Source: Paenibacillus sp. Soil766 (lineage in GTDB: Bacteria; Bacillota; Bacilli; Paenibacillales; NBRC-103111). From it: DNA of 64,000 nucleotides. A program made the position numbers and the translations under genes. The notes under the pieces are model-generated. The model saw nothing but the letters and a program-made list of their open reading frames with translations. It was not told the DNA's origin and ran no database searches. Location: positions 1 through 64,000 of the forward strand of contig NZ_LMSJ01000007.1 in NCBI RefSeq assembly GCF_001428105.1. The letters run 5' to 3'. Shown one piece after another: positions 8,552-17,660 of this stretch; within the stretch, counting starts at the first letter, position 1; every line of letters starts with the position of its first letter.

Positions 8552-9868
8552 ATGAAAAAGAAATTAACTAGTTTGCTTACCGCAAGTATTGCACTTGCTA
8601 TGGTAGCGACAGGCTGCTCGAGCACAAAAGAAAGCGATACCAAAACAACAACGACGACAGCTTCCGAGACAACGAAAGCCGTAGAGACAACCAAAGCAGC
8701 GAATCCCGTAGAGATCACTTTCTGGAATATGTTCGGCGGTGGTGAAGGCGATTTCGTAGATCAGATTGTCAAAGGCTATAACGATTCCCAGAAGGAAGTT
8801 ATCGTGAAACAGCTGCGCTTAGAATCGAATGAGTACTATGCGAAGCTAAGTACAGCACTATCATCTTCGAAGGGGCCAGATGTTGCCGTGGCTCACGTGG
8901 ACCGGATATCTCCCTTCGTCAAAGCGAAGCAAATTTTACCGATTGATGGGCTTGCCAGCAAGGTCGGATTTGATCTGAAGCAAGTGTCAGATTCCAACAT
9001 CAAAAGCGTGAGCTATGACGGAAAGCCTTACGCACTGCCGTTAGATACACATTTCCATATGTTCTATTACAACAAGGATCTGCTTAAGAAAGCTGAGCTG
9101 CTGAACGACGATGGCACACCGAAGCTGGGAGATTTGACGCCGGATGGCTTTAAGAAAACATTAGCGCAAATTCAAGCTAAAGTACCGGGTGTGCAGGCGT
9201 TAGCCGTGAATACACCATATTTCCAAGAGCCATTCCTGAATTTGTACTATGAAGCAGGCGGCGATATTTTGAATGGTGATATGACGAAATCTGCGATCAA
9301 CAATGAAAAAGCCTTGAATGTTCTTAAGTTTTACATGGATCTATACAAAAACAAATACACTGATCTCAATGATAAAACACCTTGGGATTCCTTCCACAGC
9401 GGCAAAGCAGCACTTTGGTTCGGTGGTGTGTGGGAAGCGGGACTCTTGCTGGGCGATAAAGCTTTGAATATTGGTGCAATGCCGCTGCCAGCAATCTTCG
9501 GCAGCCAAACACACTGGGGAAGCTCACACCTGCTCGTCGTACCGTCTTACGTAACAACAGAGAAGCAAGAAGCTTCAGCGAAATTCATGAAGTACTTCTC
9601 TGAGGTAGGTGGCAAAACGTGGGGGCAAGCCGGACATGTACCTACTAACAGCGCAGTTACAACAAGCGATGAGTACAAAAAGCTGCCATACCGTAATTTC
9701 TTTATCGAAGCGCAGAAAACAGTGAAATTCGCACCAAAAACAGATAAGTACACAACGATTATCACGACGGTGTCAGAGTCTTTACAGAACATCCTATTCG
9801 GTAAGCAATCTCCGGAAGATGGATTGAAAAGTATGGATAAGGAAATCAATGATATTTTAACGAATTAA
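8552..9868 (+). CDS. ABC transporter sugar-binding lipoprotein (family 1)
   Basis: A 438-residue secreted lipoprotein. The signal peptide ends in the lipobox VATGC with lipidated C22, followed by a Thr/Ser/Lys-rich linker. The mature part is a family-1 periplasmic-binding fold (ITFWNMFGGGEGDFV, ... KPYALPLDTHFHMFYYNKDL, ... ALWFGGVWEAGL). It captures an oligosaccharide or sugar outside the cell for the two permeases downstream. ATG 8552 is used; a TTG at 8540 would leave no space for the GAGAGAGGG site. It is closely similar throughout to the protein at 15278. The ATPase is not in the window and is probably a shared MsmX-type protein. Confidence 0.9.
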   Translation: MKKKLTSLLTASIALAMVATGCSSTKESDTKTTTTTASETTKAVETTKAANPVEITFWNMFGGGEGDFVDQIVKGYNDSQKEVIVKQLRLESNEYYAKLSTALSSSKGPDVAVAHVDRISPFVKAKQILPIDGLASKVGFDLKQVSDSNIKSVSYDGKPYALPLDTHFHMFYYNKDLLKKAELLNDDGTPKLGDLTPDGFKKTLAQIQAKVPGVQALAVNTPYFQEPFLNLYYEAGGDILNGDMTKSAINNEKALNVLKFYMDLYKNKYTDLNDKTPWDSFHSGKAALWFGGVWEAGLLLGDKALNIGAMPLPAIFGSQTHWGSSHLLVVPSYVTTEKQEASAKFMKYFSEVGGKTWGQAGHVPTNSAVTTSDEYKKLPYRNFFIEAQKTVKFAPKTDKYTTIITTVSESLQNILFGKQSPEDGLKSMDKEINDILTN

Positions 9869-9884
9869 GACGCCGTTTCAAATC

Positions 9885-9929
9885 GGGTGAAGCTTCCATT
9901 AAAGCTAGCGGCGGCTTCACCCGCTTTTA
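9885..9929 (+). terminator. Hairpin between binding-protein and permease genes
   Basis: GGGTGAAGC (9885-9893) pairs perfectly with GCTTCACCC (9914-9922), followed by GCTTTTAT. Such hairpins after binding-protein genes usually cause partial termination or protect the upstream mRNA, so the binding protein is made in excess over the permeases. Confidence 0.7.
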
Positions 9930-9957
9930 TACAGAAAAAGAACAAGGAGAAGAGCCA

Positions 9958-10878
9958 ATGGAGACAAAAGTAAGTGAGCGTGAACGGACATGGGTCCTCC
10001 GCGAACGTAAACCGTTACGAATAGCTTTGGAATTGAAGGCCATGTTGTATCTGCTGCCGTTTCTGATCCCTTTTGCCATCTTCTATCTGTGGCCTGTAGG
10101 GCGAGGCGCCTGGATGAGCTTGCACGTTTGGGGCATTCAGGGGATGCAGAAGTATGTTGGCTTAGCGAATTATAAAAAGATTTTTAGTGATTCTAATTTT
10201 TATCTGTATGTGTGGCACTCGATTTACTTTGTTATCATCTGTACACCGACAATTATCGTGCTTGGTCTTGTTTTAGCATTGCTGATTAATCAGAATCTCC
10301 GCTTTCGAACGCTCATTCGTTCTATGTTTTTCCTGCCTTATGTACTTTCCGTTTCAGTCATCAGTTTCATATGGCTCCGACTCTTCGACTCGAAGTATGG
10401 CCCGATTAACGCGTTCTTGAAACTCATTGGTTTACCTGGTGACATTCACTGGCTGACGGATAAACATTTCGCTTGGTGGGCCATTACCCTTACAACCGAT
10501 TGGTGGTCAGTAGGTTTCGTGATGGTACTATTCCTAGCTGGCTTGCAAGAAATTCCTACGGATCATTATGAAGCTGCGAAAATAGATGGCGCTGGCGCTT
10601 GGAAGCAATTCATTCATATTACGCTCCCAGGACTGTCGAGAGTCATGCAAATACAAGTATTCTATCAAATTATCTCGTGTTTAAAGTTGTTCGGGCAAGT
10701 ACAGATCATGACCGGCGGAGGTCCAGGGGACTCCACGAATACAATGATTCGCTACATTTATGTTACAGGGTTCAAAAAGGATATGTTCGGACTTGCTTCA
10801 GCGCAGTCGATCGTATTCTGCGTCATCATGCTGCTCCTCGCAGCAGTACAGTTCAAATTAACAGACAGAAAAGATTGA
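9958..10878 (+). CDS. ABC sugar transporter permease, MalF-like
   Basis: A 306-residue inner-membrane protein with six predicted helices, the first at about residues 30-50. The cytoplasmic EAA loop that docks the ATPase reads EAAKIDGAGAWKQFIHITLP. It forms the translocation channel with the permease encoded next. AAGGAGAAG lies before the ATG. It is part of the operon starting at 8552. Confidence 0.9.
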   Translation: METKVSERERTWVLRERKPLRIALELKAMLYLLPFLIPFAIFYLWPVGRGAWMSLHVWGIQGMQKYVGLANYKKIFSDSNFYLYVWHSIYFVIICTPTIIVLGLVLALLINQNLRFRTLIRSMFFLPYVLSVSVISFIWLRLFDSKYGPINAFLKLIGLPGDIHWLTDKHFAWWAITLTTDWWSVGFVMVLFLAGLQEIPTDHYEAAKIDGAGAWKQFIHITLPGLSRVMQIQVFYQIISCLKLFGQVQIMTGGGPGDSTNTMIRYIYVTGFKKDMFGLASAQSIVFCVIMLLLAAVQFKLTDRKD

Positions 10879-10894
10879 CGGAGGTTGGTTGAAC

Positions 10895-11707
10895 ATGAAA
10901 GGATTTGCAATTAACATCATCGCTGTGATGCTGGCCCTCTTATTTATGTTTCCATTGATTTGGATGCTTATTGTATCTCTTAAACCGGACGGGGTAAATG
11001 TCTCCGCACTAAGTGACTGGGTGAATGTCTCGGATTTACATTTGCATAATTATACGAAGGTGATCAAAGACTCGCAGATCCTGCGTTGGACGTGGAACAG
11101 TGCTGTTATCGGAGTTCTGACAACCGTTATTTCGCTTATCTTCAGCTCCTTAGCGGCGTTCTCCTTCTCGAAGCTGCCTTTCAAGTCCAGAGGATTGTTC
11201 TACCTGGTCATCGTCTCCGGCTTATTAATTCCTACGGAAGCGATTCTGATTCCGCTTTACGAAACGACGCTTCATCTGAAACTAATTGATAACATGTGGG
11301 CGATTATTCTACCTGGGCTCACGAATCCAATTGGGATCCTGCTGTTGAAGCAGTTCATGGACGGCGTCCCGAAGGACTATATCGAAGCAGCACAAATCGA
11401 TGGTTGTAGAAATTTTGGATTATGGTATCGCATCTGTTTGCCGCTTACTAGATCTGCTATGTTTTCTGTCGGGATTTTCTACTTTATTTTATCGTGGAAC
11501 AATTTCTTGTGGCCTTATCTTTCCATTACCTCGCAAGAGAACATGATCTTATCAGCAGGACTACCGACATTTTTGTCGAATAATACGATGTCCTTGAATC
11601 TGATCATGGCAGCCAGCGCAATAGCGGCAATTCCAACGATCCTGGTGTTTGCTATCCTGCAGCGTCAAATCGTGCAGGGCGTGGCAATGTCCGGTATTAA
11701 AGGTTAA
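10895..11707 (+). CDS. ABC sugar transporter permease, MalG-like
   Basis: A 270-residue membrane protein with six predicted helices and the EAA loop EAAQIDGCRNFGLWYRICLP. The C-terminal VQGVAMSGIKG is the usual MalG-type ending. A TTG at 10889 is also in frame, but it is only four bases from GGAGG, whereas ATG 10895 is ten bases away. It is the second channel subunit of the importer at 8552-10878. The two-component genes follow after about 55 bases, probably in the same transcript. Confidence 0.88.
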   Translation: MKGFAINIIAVMLALLFMFPLIWMLIVSLKPDGVNVSALSDWVNVSDLHLHNYTKVIKDSQILRWTWNSAVIGVLTTVISLIFSSLAAFSFSKLPFKSRGLFYLVIVSGLLIPTEAILIPLYETTLHLKLIDNMWAIILPGLTNPIGILLLKQFMDGVPKDYIEAAQIDGCRNFGLWYRICLPLTRSAMFSVGIFYFILSWNNFLWPYLSITSQENMILSAGLPTFLSNNTMSLNLIMAASAIAAIPTILVFAILQRQIVQGVAMSGIKG

Positions 11708-11761
11708 TAAGCTTGGATTTATAAGACTCAGATTCTCTTCCCAGAAAGGGTTGCTACAACG

Positions 11762-13603
11762 ATGACCCAAGCATCAGAGGTTGCGACGCGACAACGCCAC
11801 AAACGACTTCCTTCATGGATGCATACATGGACGAGCAGCATTCGCTATAAGTGGATGCTGTTGTTGTTCCTCTTTTCGCTAACTCCCTTGCTTGCCTTGG
11901 GGTTTATTTCGTATTCGATATCGAAGTCAACGATCAACAATAAAGTAACGGAATACTCGGAACAACTCTTGAAGCAGACCGCGGAGAATATCGACACGAG
12001 ACTTGGCATTTACAAAGATATGATGATGCAAGTCGTCAATAACAATGAGATTGTTACGATGCTGCGGACTTTGGATCGCGCGGATCCTGCTCAATATGAT
12101 CTAGATAGTCTATCCCTGACGACGAAGCTATCGACCATTATCGCGATTAATCAGGATATACAGTCGATTTCGTTCCTTTCACCTGGGCATTATATCAAAG
12201 GTATCTATAGATGGAACGATCGGTCAAGCGAGAAGGTATCCCCGTTCCTTCAGACCTTGGAGGATGGCAGCAATTTTCGGTGGTTCTCCACGCGACTGGG
12301 AACTTATGTAGATAGTTTAAATACGCAAAATGTTCACGTCTTCTCACTGGCCAAGCAAATATACAAAATGTCAGACGATAGTCCTGTTGGGATCATTGCC
12401 GTGCTGGACATTCGCGAGGATGTACTGAAAGAAATCGGAGCTCGAACGACCAAGAGTAATATGGATATTGAAAGCTTCGTGATTGATGGTTCAGGACATA
12501 TCATCTCTTACCCAGACAGCACCGTATTGGGCAAAAGTGTGAAAGAAGTGCTAGGCGAAGATGGTTACACGGAGATGTTTCGTTCTACGACAGACGAATC
12601 TGTCTTTCCGTTGAAATATCAAGGTGAAAGATTGATTGTAAATTATAAAAAACTGCATACAAACGACTGGATTGTCGTCAATGTCATTTCGGAGGCTTCC
12701 CTGTACAAAGATTCTAATCGATTGCTGCAGATTATTATGGTGATCGCTTTCATATGTATCTTATTCTCCATATTGACGGCAATCTTGCTAACCAATTCGA
12801 TCTCCAAGCCGATTCTGAAAATGATTCGATTGATGCGGCAAGTTATGTCAGGTGACCTGACTGTCCGTTTCAAAGCGAAGCGTCGAAATGATGAATTCGA
12901 TATTTTGGGCGAAAACTTTAACTACATGGTTACACGAATTGATGGACTATTGGAAACTGTTTATGAGGAGCAGAATCATAAGCGCGTAGCCGAATTAAAA
13001 GCATTACAAGCGCAAATTAATCCGCATTTCTTGTATAATACACTGGATATTATTAAATGGACGGCGCTTCTGCAGAAAGCCAATCATGCAGCTGAAATGG
13101 TTAGTCTCCTATCCCGATTGTTGCGGATTAGCTTGGGTAAAGGCGAAGAAACAGTGACCATCGAAGAGGAGATCGAGCATGTGCAGTGCTATCTGGGCAT
13201 TCAGAAATTCCGATTCAACTTTAATATCGAGACGTTCGTTCATTTGAACGAAGAGGTGCGTTCGTATCGTACACCAAAGCTGATCCTTCAACCCATTGTG
13301 GAGAATGCGATTCTTCATGCTTTTACAGACAGAGAAACTGGAGAAATTCACATTCGGTGCGGTATCCACTCAGATGGCGGGATACGCTTTGAGGTGGAGG
13401 ATAATGGACGCGGTATGGACGCAAGCTTGGTTCAAAGTCTTAATCGACATGTTGCTCCCTCTGTTGATAAAGTAAGTGGGATTGGCTTAGCCAATGTGGA
13501 TGAACGAATTAAACTCATTTGTGGGAAGTCCTATGGTTTAGACATTCAAAGTGATCCTGGTGCTGGTACACATATTCATATCAGACTTCCAGCAATGAAG
13601 TAG
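11762..13603 (+). CDS. YesM-type sensor histidine kinase
   Basis: A 613-residue membrane kinase. A cytoplasmic N-terminus is followed by a transmembrane helix (about 30-55), an extracellular Cache-like sensor (about 55-310), a second helix, a HAMP domain (about 340-395), the phosphoacceptor region LQAQINPHFLYNTLDI with H422, and a HATPase domain (VENAILHAF, EDNGRGMD, GIGLANVDERI). This is the His_kinase/YesM class, which in Paenibacillus commonly senses sugars through or together with binding proteins. It lies between two related binding-protein genes. Its partner regulator starts nine bases after its stop. Confidence 0.92.
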   Translation: MTQASEVATRQRHKRLPSWMHTWTSSIRYKWMLLLFLFSLTPLLALGFISYSISKSTINNKVTEYSEQLLKQTAENIDTRLGIYKDMMMQVVNNNEIVTMLRTLDRADPAQYDLDSLSLTTKLSTIIAINQDIQSISFLSPGHYIKGIYRWNDRSSEKVSPFLQTLEDGSNFRWFSTRLGTYVDSLNTQNVHVFSLAKQIYKMSDDSPVGIIAVLDIREDVLKEIGARTTKSNMDIESFVIDGSGHIISYPDSTVLGKSVKEVLGEDGYTEMFRSTTDESVFPLKYQGERLIVNYKKLHTNDWIVVNVISEASLYKDSNRLLQIIMVIAFICILFSILTAILLTNSISKPILKMIRLMRQVMSGDLTVRFKAKRRNDEFDILGENFNYMVTRIDGLLETVYEEQNHKRVAELKALQAQINPHFLYNTLDIIKWTALLQKANHAAEMVSLLSRLLRISLGKGEETVTIEEEIEHVQCYLGIQKFRFNFNIETFVHLNEEVRSYRTPKLILQPIVENAILHAFTDRETGEIHIRCGIHSDGGIRFEVEDNGRGMDASLVQSLNRHVAPSVDKVSGIGLANVDERIKLICGKSYGLDIQSDPGAGTHIHIRLPAMK

Positions 13604-13612
13604 GTGCAGAGC

Positions 13613-15202
13613 ATGTTTCGAGTTGTGATAGTGGAAGATGAATATATCGTGAGGTTCGGTATTCGTTCGATGATTGATTGGGATAAGCTTGGGTTATCGG
13701 TTAGCGGTGAAGCCGCGAATGGGCAAGAAGCGCTGACATTGATCCGCGAGAACCCGCCTGATATTCTCATCACAGATATCAAAATGCCTATCATGGATGG
13801 CATCACGCTAATTACGGAAGTTCGTAAAAGTTATCCGCATATGAAAATAGTTATTCTGAGCAATTTGGAGGATTTCCACTATGCGAAAGAGGCGATTCGT
13901 AATGGGGTGTCCGAATATATGATCAAATCAGATATGATGCCTCGTGACTTTGAGGAAACGCTGCAACGAGTGAGGGAATCGATCTTCACGACGTCACCTG
14001 TTAGAGAGCAGAAGGATTTGGTAAGCGAAGTGGAGCCTCTCGTCAAAGAAAAGCGGATGATTGAGCTCCTTGAAGAAACGAATCCGGCGCGCAGTCAAGA
14101 AATCGTAGCAAGCTTGAGGCTCTCCGAAGCTAAGCTGCCCCTGTATGTGCTCCATATTGTGAAGAATGCGTGGACGCAGAGTGTTGAGGAGGGGCAAGCC
14201 TTGATACGCAAGGCGTTTGCAAAAGTGATGGCGAATTCCTCAGAGGATGCTTATGAGGCTTTTCCGGATCGGCAAGGAGAAATGAATGTGCTTCTTTATG
14301 CAAGGGGAATGAAGGTTGAGGGCATGGCTGAGAGGAAGGCATGGTTGCAAGCTGTTCTTCACGATCTCAAGGAATCTTATGCAATGTCATGTACAATAGG
14401 TGTAAGTAAGAGTGTGTCCCATTGGGCTAATCTTCATCAAGCCTACGAGCAAGCGAAAGCGGCTGCGAAATATAAAATGTTCATTGGACCGGAACGAGCC
14501 ATTCTGTATGGTGTTGATTATATCCCCCTGTCAAGCCAGTTGGCAGATAATATCAAAGTGAGCACAACGCATATCCATGCGATGGTGTATGCTTTTCAAA
14601 CGAAAGAGCTGCACGTGTACTTAGAGGATATTTTCGAACAGCTTACAGCACGTAAAGATTATGATCTCGTGGAAATTATTTCACTGGAGCTGCTCATCCT
14701 CCTAACGACATTATGGTCAGAAGTGGCAAGTGATCAGCAAAGCATCCTCCAATTAAAGAAACAGTACTATGAGCAATTATCCAAACTTGAGACGATTCAG
14801 ATGAGTAAAGCATGGTTTCTGCAAGCATTTGAGGAACTCGTTCGGCATATGATCGGCGTGTATCATAGTGATCGCAATGGCATTATTAAGGCCGCGCAAT
14901 ATATCGGGCAGTACTACCAACAAGAGATTTCGCTGCAATCGATTAGCAGTTTGGTGCACTTAAGCAAAAACTATTTTGCCAATCTGTTCAAAAAGGAAAT
15001 GGGTGAAAGCTTCCTGGAGTATTTGACCCGGATTCGCATTGAGAAAGCTATGAGCTTATTAACAAGTGAGCTCAAGACCGCGGATATTGGCCATTTGGTA
15101 GGTATTCCAGATCCAAAATATTTCTCGAAAGTATTTAAGAAAATAACAGGTCTATCCCCGTCAGAATATCGTGTGCGAGTCAAAGAAGACAAGTCAACGT
15201 AA
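13613..15202 (+). CDS. YesN-type response regulator with AraC DNA-binding domain
   Basis: A 529-residue response regulator. The receiver domain (1-120) has acidic residues VEDE and phospho-acceptor D55 in LITDIKMP. A middle region of unknown fold follows. The C-terminal AraC helix-turn-helix (about 425-525) ends with IPDPKYFSKVFKKITGLSPS. It probably activates the flanking importer genes on phosphorylation by the kinase at 11762. ATG 13613 follows AGTAGGTG; a GTG nine bases upstream is an alternative. Confidence 0.92.
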   Translation: MFRVVIVEDEYIVRFGIRSMIDWDKLGLSVSGEAANGQEALTLIRENPPDILITDIKMPIMDGITLITEVRKSYPHMKIVILSNLEDFHYAKEAIRNGVSEYMIKSDMMPRDFEETLQRVRESIFTTSPVREQKDLVSEVEPLVKEKRMIELLEETNPARSQEIVASLRLSEAKLPLYVLHIVKNAWTQSVEEGQALIRKAFAKVMANSSEDAYEAFPDRQGEMNVLLYARGMKVEGMAERKAWLQAVLHDLKESYAMSCTIGVSKSVSHWANLHQAYEQAKAAAKYKMFIGPERAILYGVDYIPLSSQLADNIKVSTTHIHAMVYAFQTKELHVYLEDIFEQLTARKDYDLVEIISLELLILLTTLWSEVASDQQSILQLKKQYYEQLSKLETIQMSKAWFLQAFEELVRHMIGVYHSDRNGIIKAAQYIGQYYQQEISLQSISSLVHLSKNYFANLFKKEMGESFLEYLTRIRIEKAMSLLTSELKTADIGHLVGIPDPKYFSKVFKKITGLSPSEYRVRVKEDKST

Positions 15203-15219
15203 GTCTTCTTACCCTTGAT

Positions 15220-15233
15220 TGCAAACGCTTACT
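15220..15233 (+). promoter_or_regulatory. Possible cre (CcpA) site upstream of the second binding protein
   Basis: TGCAAACGCTTACT matches the cre core TGNAANCGNWNNCW in all but possibly the last base. It lies 45 bases before the start of the lipoprotein gene at 15278. Carbon catabolite repression is inferred from the match only. Confidence 0.45.
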
Positions 15234-15277
15234 ATGGAACTGTTTATTGTCAGGCTGGTGGGGGAAGGGGGATCGGA

Positions 15278-16570
15278 TTGTTAGATAAAAAAAAGTTCAA
15301 ACGGATCGTCGGAATCGGATGTATATGGACGCTCGCATTCGTGCTTACTGGATGCTCCATTCTGTCCAATACTAAGAATAAGAAAATCGTGGAAAGCGCA
15401 GTATCGCCCGTGGAAATTTCGTTCTGGAATCCATTCGGCGGTGGTGAAGGGGAGTTCGTAGAGCGCATTGTTCAAGATTTCAATTCTTCGCAGAAGGCCG
15501 TCTACGTGAAGCAGCTTCGGTTAGAATCGAATGAATATTATGTGAAATTGAGTACCGCTCTTTCTTCGGGGAAAGGTCCGGATGTGGCTGTTGCTCATGT
15601 TGACCGGATGTCACCGTTCGTAAAGGCGAAGCAAATTATGCCATTGGACACTTTGGCGAGTGAGGTTGGATTTGATTTCAAGGAATTAGAGGAGAGTAAT
15701 GTTCGAAGTGTAAGCTTCATGAGCAAGCCATATGCACTCCCATTAGACACGCATTTTCACATGTTATATTACAATAAAGCTATTTTGAAAAAAGCAGGAA
15801 TGTTGAATGACGATGAAACGCCCAAGCTGGCCGTCTCAACGCCGGAGGCATTTATTCAGATGCTGCAACAGATTCAAGCTAAGGTACCGAATGTGGAGCC
15901 ATTTGCTGTCAATACGCCGTATTTCCAAGAGCCATTTCTCAATATGTATTATCAAGCAGGCGGGGAGTTACTCGATGAGAGCAAGGCGAAGATTAACATC
16001 CACAATGACAAAGCGCTTCACGTGTTGAAATTTTATCAACAGATCTATGATAGCAAGCTCTCCGATGTGAACGATAAAACACCATGGGATACGTTTCATA
16101 ATGGCCAAGCTGCGCTTTGGATGGGCGGTGTTTGGGAGGCAGGCTATCATTTAAGTGAAGCCTCCCTTCCTGCGGGGATCATGCCGCTTCCCGTCTTATT
16201 CGGAAGTTCGATGCAGTGGGGGAGCTCGCATACACTTGTCATTCCGACTTATGTAACGAAGGATAAACAACGTGCTGCCATGGCATTCATGTCTTATTTC
16301 TCGAAGGTTGGTTCCATGCTATGGGGTCAAGCCGGCCATGTACCTGCCAATCGAGCGGTTCTTCAAAGTCAAGCATATAGGCAATTGCCTTATCGGAAGC
16401 TGTTCATCGAAGCGCAGCATGGCGTCAAATTTGCACCACAGACAGATAAATACGCGACAATGTTTACAACATTGTCAGAAGAGCTTCAAAGCATCGTAAT
16501 GGGAGGAATAGATCCGGAAGAAGGGCTAGTACAACTCGAGAAGAAAATGAATAGTGTGTTGGCCAACTAG
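15278..16570 (+). CDS. Second ABC sugar-binding lipoprotein, paralogue of the one at 8552
   Basis: A 430-residue lipoprotein with lipobox VLTGC (C26). The mature region follows the 8552 protein almost block by block (EISFWNPFGGGEGEFV, ... LRLESNEYYVKLSTALSSGK, ... ALPLDTHFHMLYYNK). TTG 15278 is preferred: GAAGGGGG lies six bases ahead and a normal signal peptide follows. A longer frame from TTG 15215 would put 21 odd residues before the signal peptide and run through the cre-like site. It has no permeases of its own, so it may share those at 9958-11707 or act as a sensor partner for the kinase at 11762. Confidence 0.85.
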   Translation: MLDKKKFKRIVGIGCIWTLAFVLTGCSILSNTKNKKIVESAVSPVEISFWNPFGGGEGEFVERIVQDFNSSQKAVYVKQLRLESNEYYVKLSTALSSGKGPDVAVAHVDRMSPFVKAKQIMPLDTLASEVGFDFKELEESNVRSVSFMSKPYALPLDTHFHMLYYNKAILKKAGMLNDDETPKLAVSTPEAFIQMLQQIQAKVPNVEPFAVNTPYFQEPFLNMYYQAGGELLDESKAKINIHNDKALHVLKFYQQIYDSKLSDVNDKTPWDTFHNGQAALWMGGVWEAGYHLSEASLPAGIMPLPVLFGSSMQWGSSHTLVIPTYVTKDKQRAAMAFMSYFSKVGSMLWGQAGHVPANRAVLQSQAYRQLPYRKLFIEAQHGVKFAPQTDKYATMFTTLSEELQSIVMGGIDPEEGLVQLEKKMNSVLAN

Positions 16571-16583
16571 GCTGAGCAATGTG

Positions 16584-16618
16584 TCCCCTTTCGGAACTAT
16601 CCGGGAGGGGATATTTGG
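16584..16618 (+). terminator. Weak terminator-like hairpin
   Basis: TCCCCTttCGGA pairs with TCCGggAGGGGA around a four-base loop, but only a weak T-rich tail (TATTT) follows. Confidence 0.45.
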
Positions 16619-16698
16619 TGATCTGGGCGTATTTTAATTCGAAGCGGCACCTATACTAAAAGGAACATATACATGTCAAAGGAGCTGAATCAATTTCA

Positions 16699-17388
16699 AT
16701 GAACATTATTTTCCACGGGCAAAGTTGTGTCGAAATTCGCTTGGAGCAGCACACATTGATTATAGACCCTTTCATTACTGGTAATCCGCAAGCAACGGTC
16801 AAAGCGGAAGACATCAAGGCCGATTATATCCTTGTTACCCATGGACATGGAGATCATGTTGGGGACACGATATCTATTGCAGAGCGCAACAAGGCAACTG
16901 TTATTGCTCCTAACGATTTGGCCAGATATTTAGGCTTTGAGGGGGCCAACACACACGGAATGGGAATCGGCGGGGCCTTTGAGTTTCCTTTTGGCAAAGT
17001 GAAATTGACGCTAGCTTTACACGATTCCTCCTATAATCCGCCAGGCACGAAAGAAAACATCTATACAGGCATGGCGAGTGGATTCTTGATTAGGGTAGAG
17101 GGGAAAACCATTTATCACGCAGGGGACACGGGTTTATTTAAAGATATGAAGCTGATTGGCAAAATGAACGAGATTGATCTGGCCTTTCTGCCGATTGGGG
17201 ATAACTACACGATGGGGCCGGAAGATGCCGTTATCGCTGCGAGATATTTGAAAGCTCAAACCGTTGTCCCAATGCACTATAATACGTTCCCAGTGATTGA
17301 ACAAGATCCGGATGCTTTTGTTGCAAGCCTGGAAGAAGAAGGTATCAAAGGCTTAGTGATGACACCTGGGCAACAAATTACACTTTAG
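16699..17388 (+). CDS. UPF0173-type metallo-beta-lactamase-fold hydrolase (YtkL-like)
   Basis: A 229-residue cytoplasmic hydrolase. The metal motif is H48-G-H50-G-D52-H53 ([11 protein letters not shown]), with a further YHAGDTGLF aspartate and the VPMHYNTFP histidine. This is the UPF0173 metal-dependent hydrolase family, whose members in Bacillus are called YtkL and whose substrate is not firmly known. The nearest AGGAG is 14 bases before the ATG, longer than usual, so expression may be low. It stands alone and ends in a strong terminator. Confidence 0.88.
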   Translation: MNIIFHGQSCVEIRLEQHTLIIDPFITGNPQATVKAEDIKADYILVTHGHGDHVGDTISIAERNKATVIAPNDLARYLGFEGANTHGMGIGGAFEFPFGKVKLTLALHDSSYNPPGTKENIYTGMASGFLIRVEGKTIYHAGDTGLFKDMKLIGKMNEIDLAFLPIGDNYTMGPEDAVIAARYLKAQTVVPMHYNTFPVIEQDPDAFVASLEEEGIKGLVMTPGQQITL

Positions 17389-17466
17389 TTGAATTGACGA
17401 AAAGGCGAGTCAAGCGGATATGAGAGAGGCAGTTAAGGAAGAACAGAAGGTATAGATTCAATGCGA

Positions 17467-17511
17467 AGAGGATACCCACACGTATATGTGGAGGGTATCC
17501 TTATTTTTATT
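17467..17511 (+). terminator. Intrinsic terminator after the UPF0173 gene
   Basis: AGGATACCCACA pairs with TGTGgaGGGTATCCT, followed by TATTTTTATT. Confidence 0.85.
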
Positions 17512-17585
17512 GTGAAATTCTAACAGGGCGTATTATTTCCTTTTGCTTAATTGATTAGCTTTGTAAAAAATAGGCATATAACTTA

Positions 17586-17636
17586 TTGACTTACGGAAAA
17601 TAATCGCCTATTCTAATATTGACTGACTTAGTCAAT
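17586..17636 (+). promoter_or_regulatory. Promoter and TetR-type operator of the monooxygenase-tetR operon
   Basis: TTGACT (17586-17591) and TATTCT (17609-17614) are spaced by 17 bases. A perfect inverted repeat ATTGACT-gactt-AGTCAAT (17618-17636) lies on the expected transcript start. Its form is typical of TetR-family operators, and a tetR-type gene is the second gene of this operon, so autorepression is likely. Confidence 0.7.
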
Positions 17637-17660
17637 CGATAAATGGAGAGGGAGAATGAA

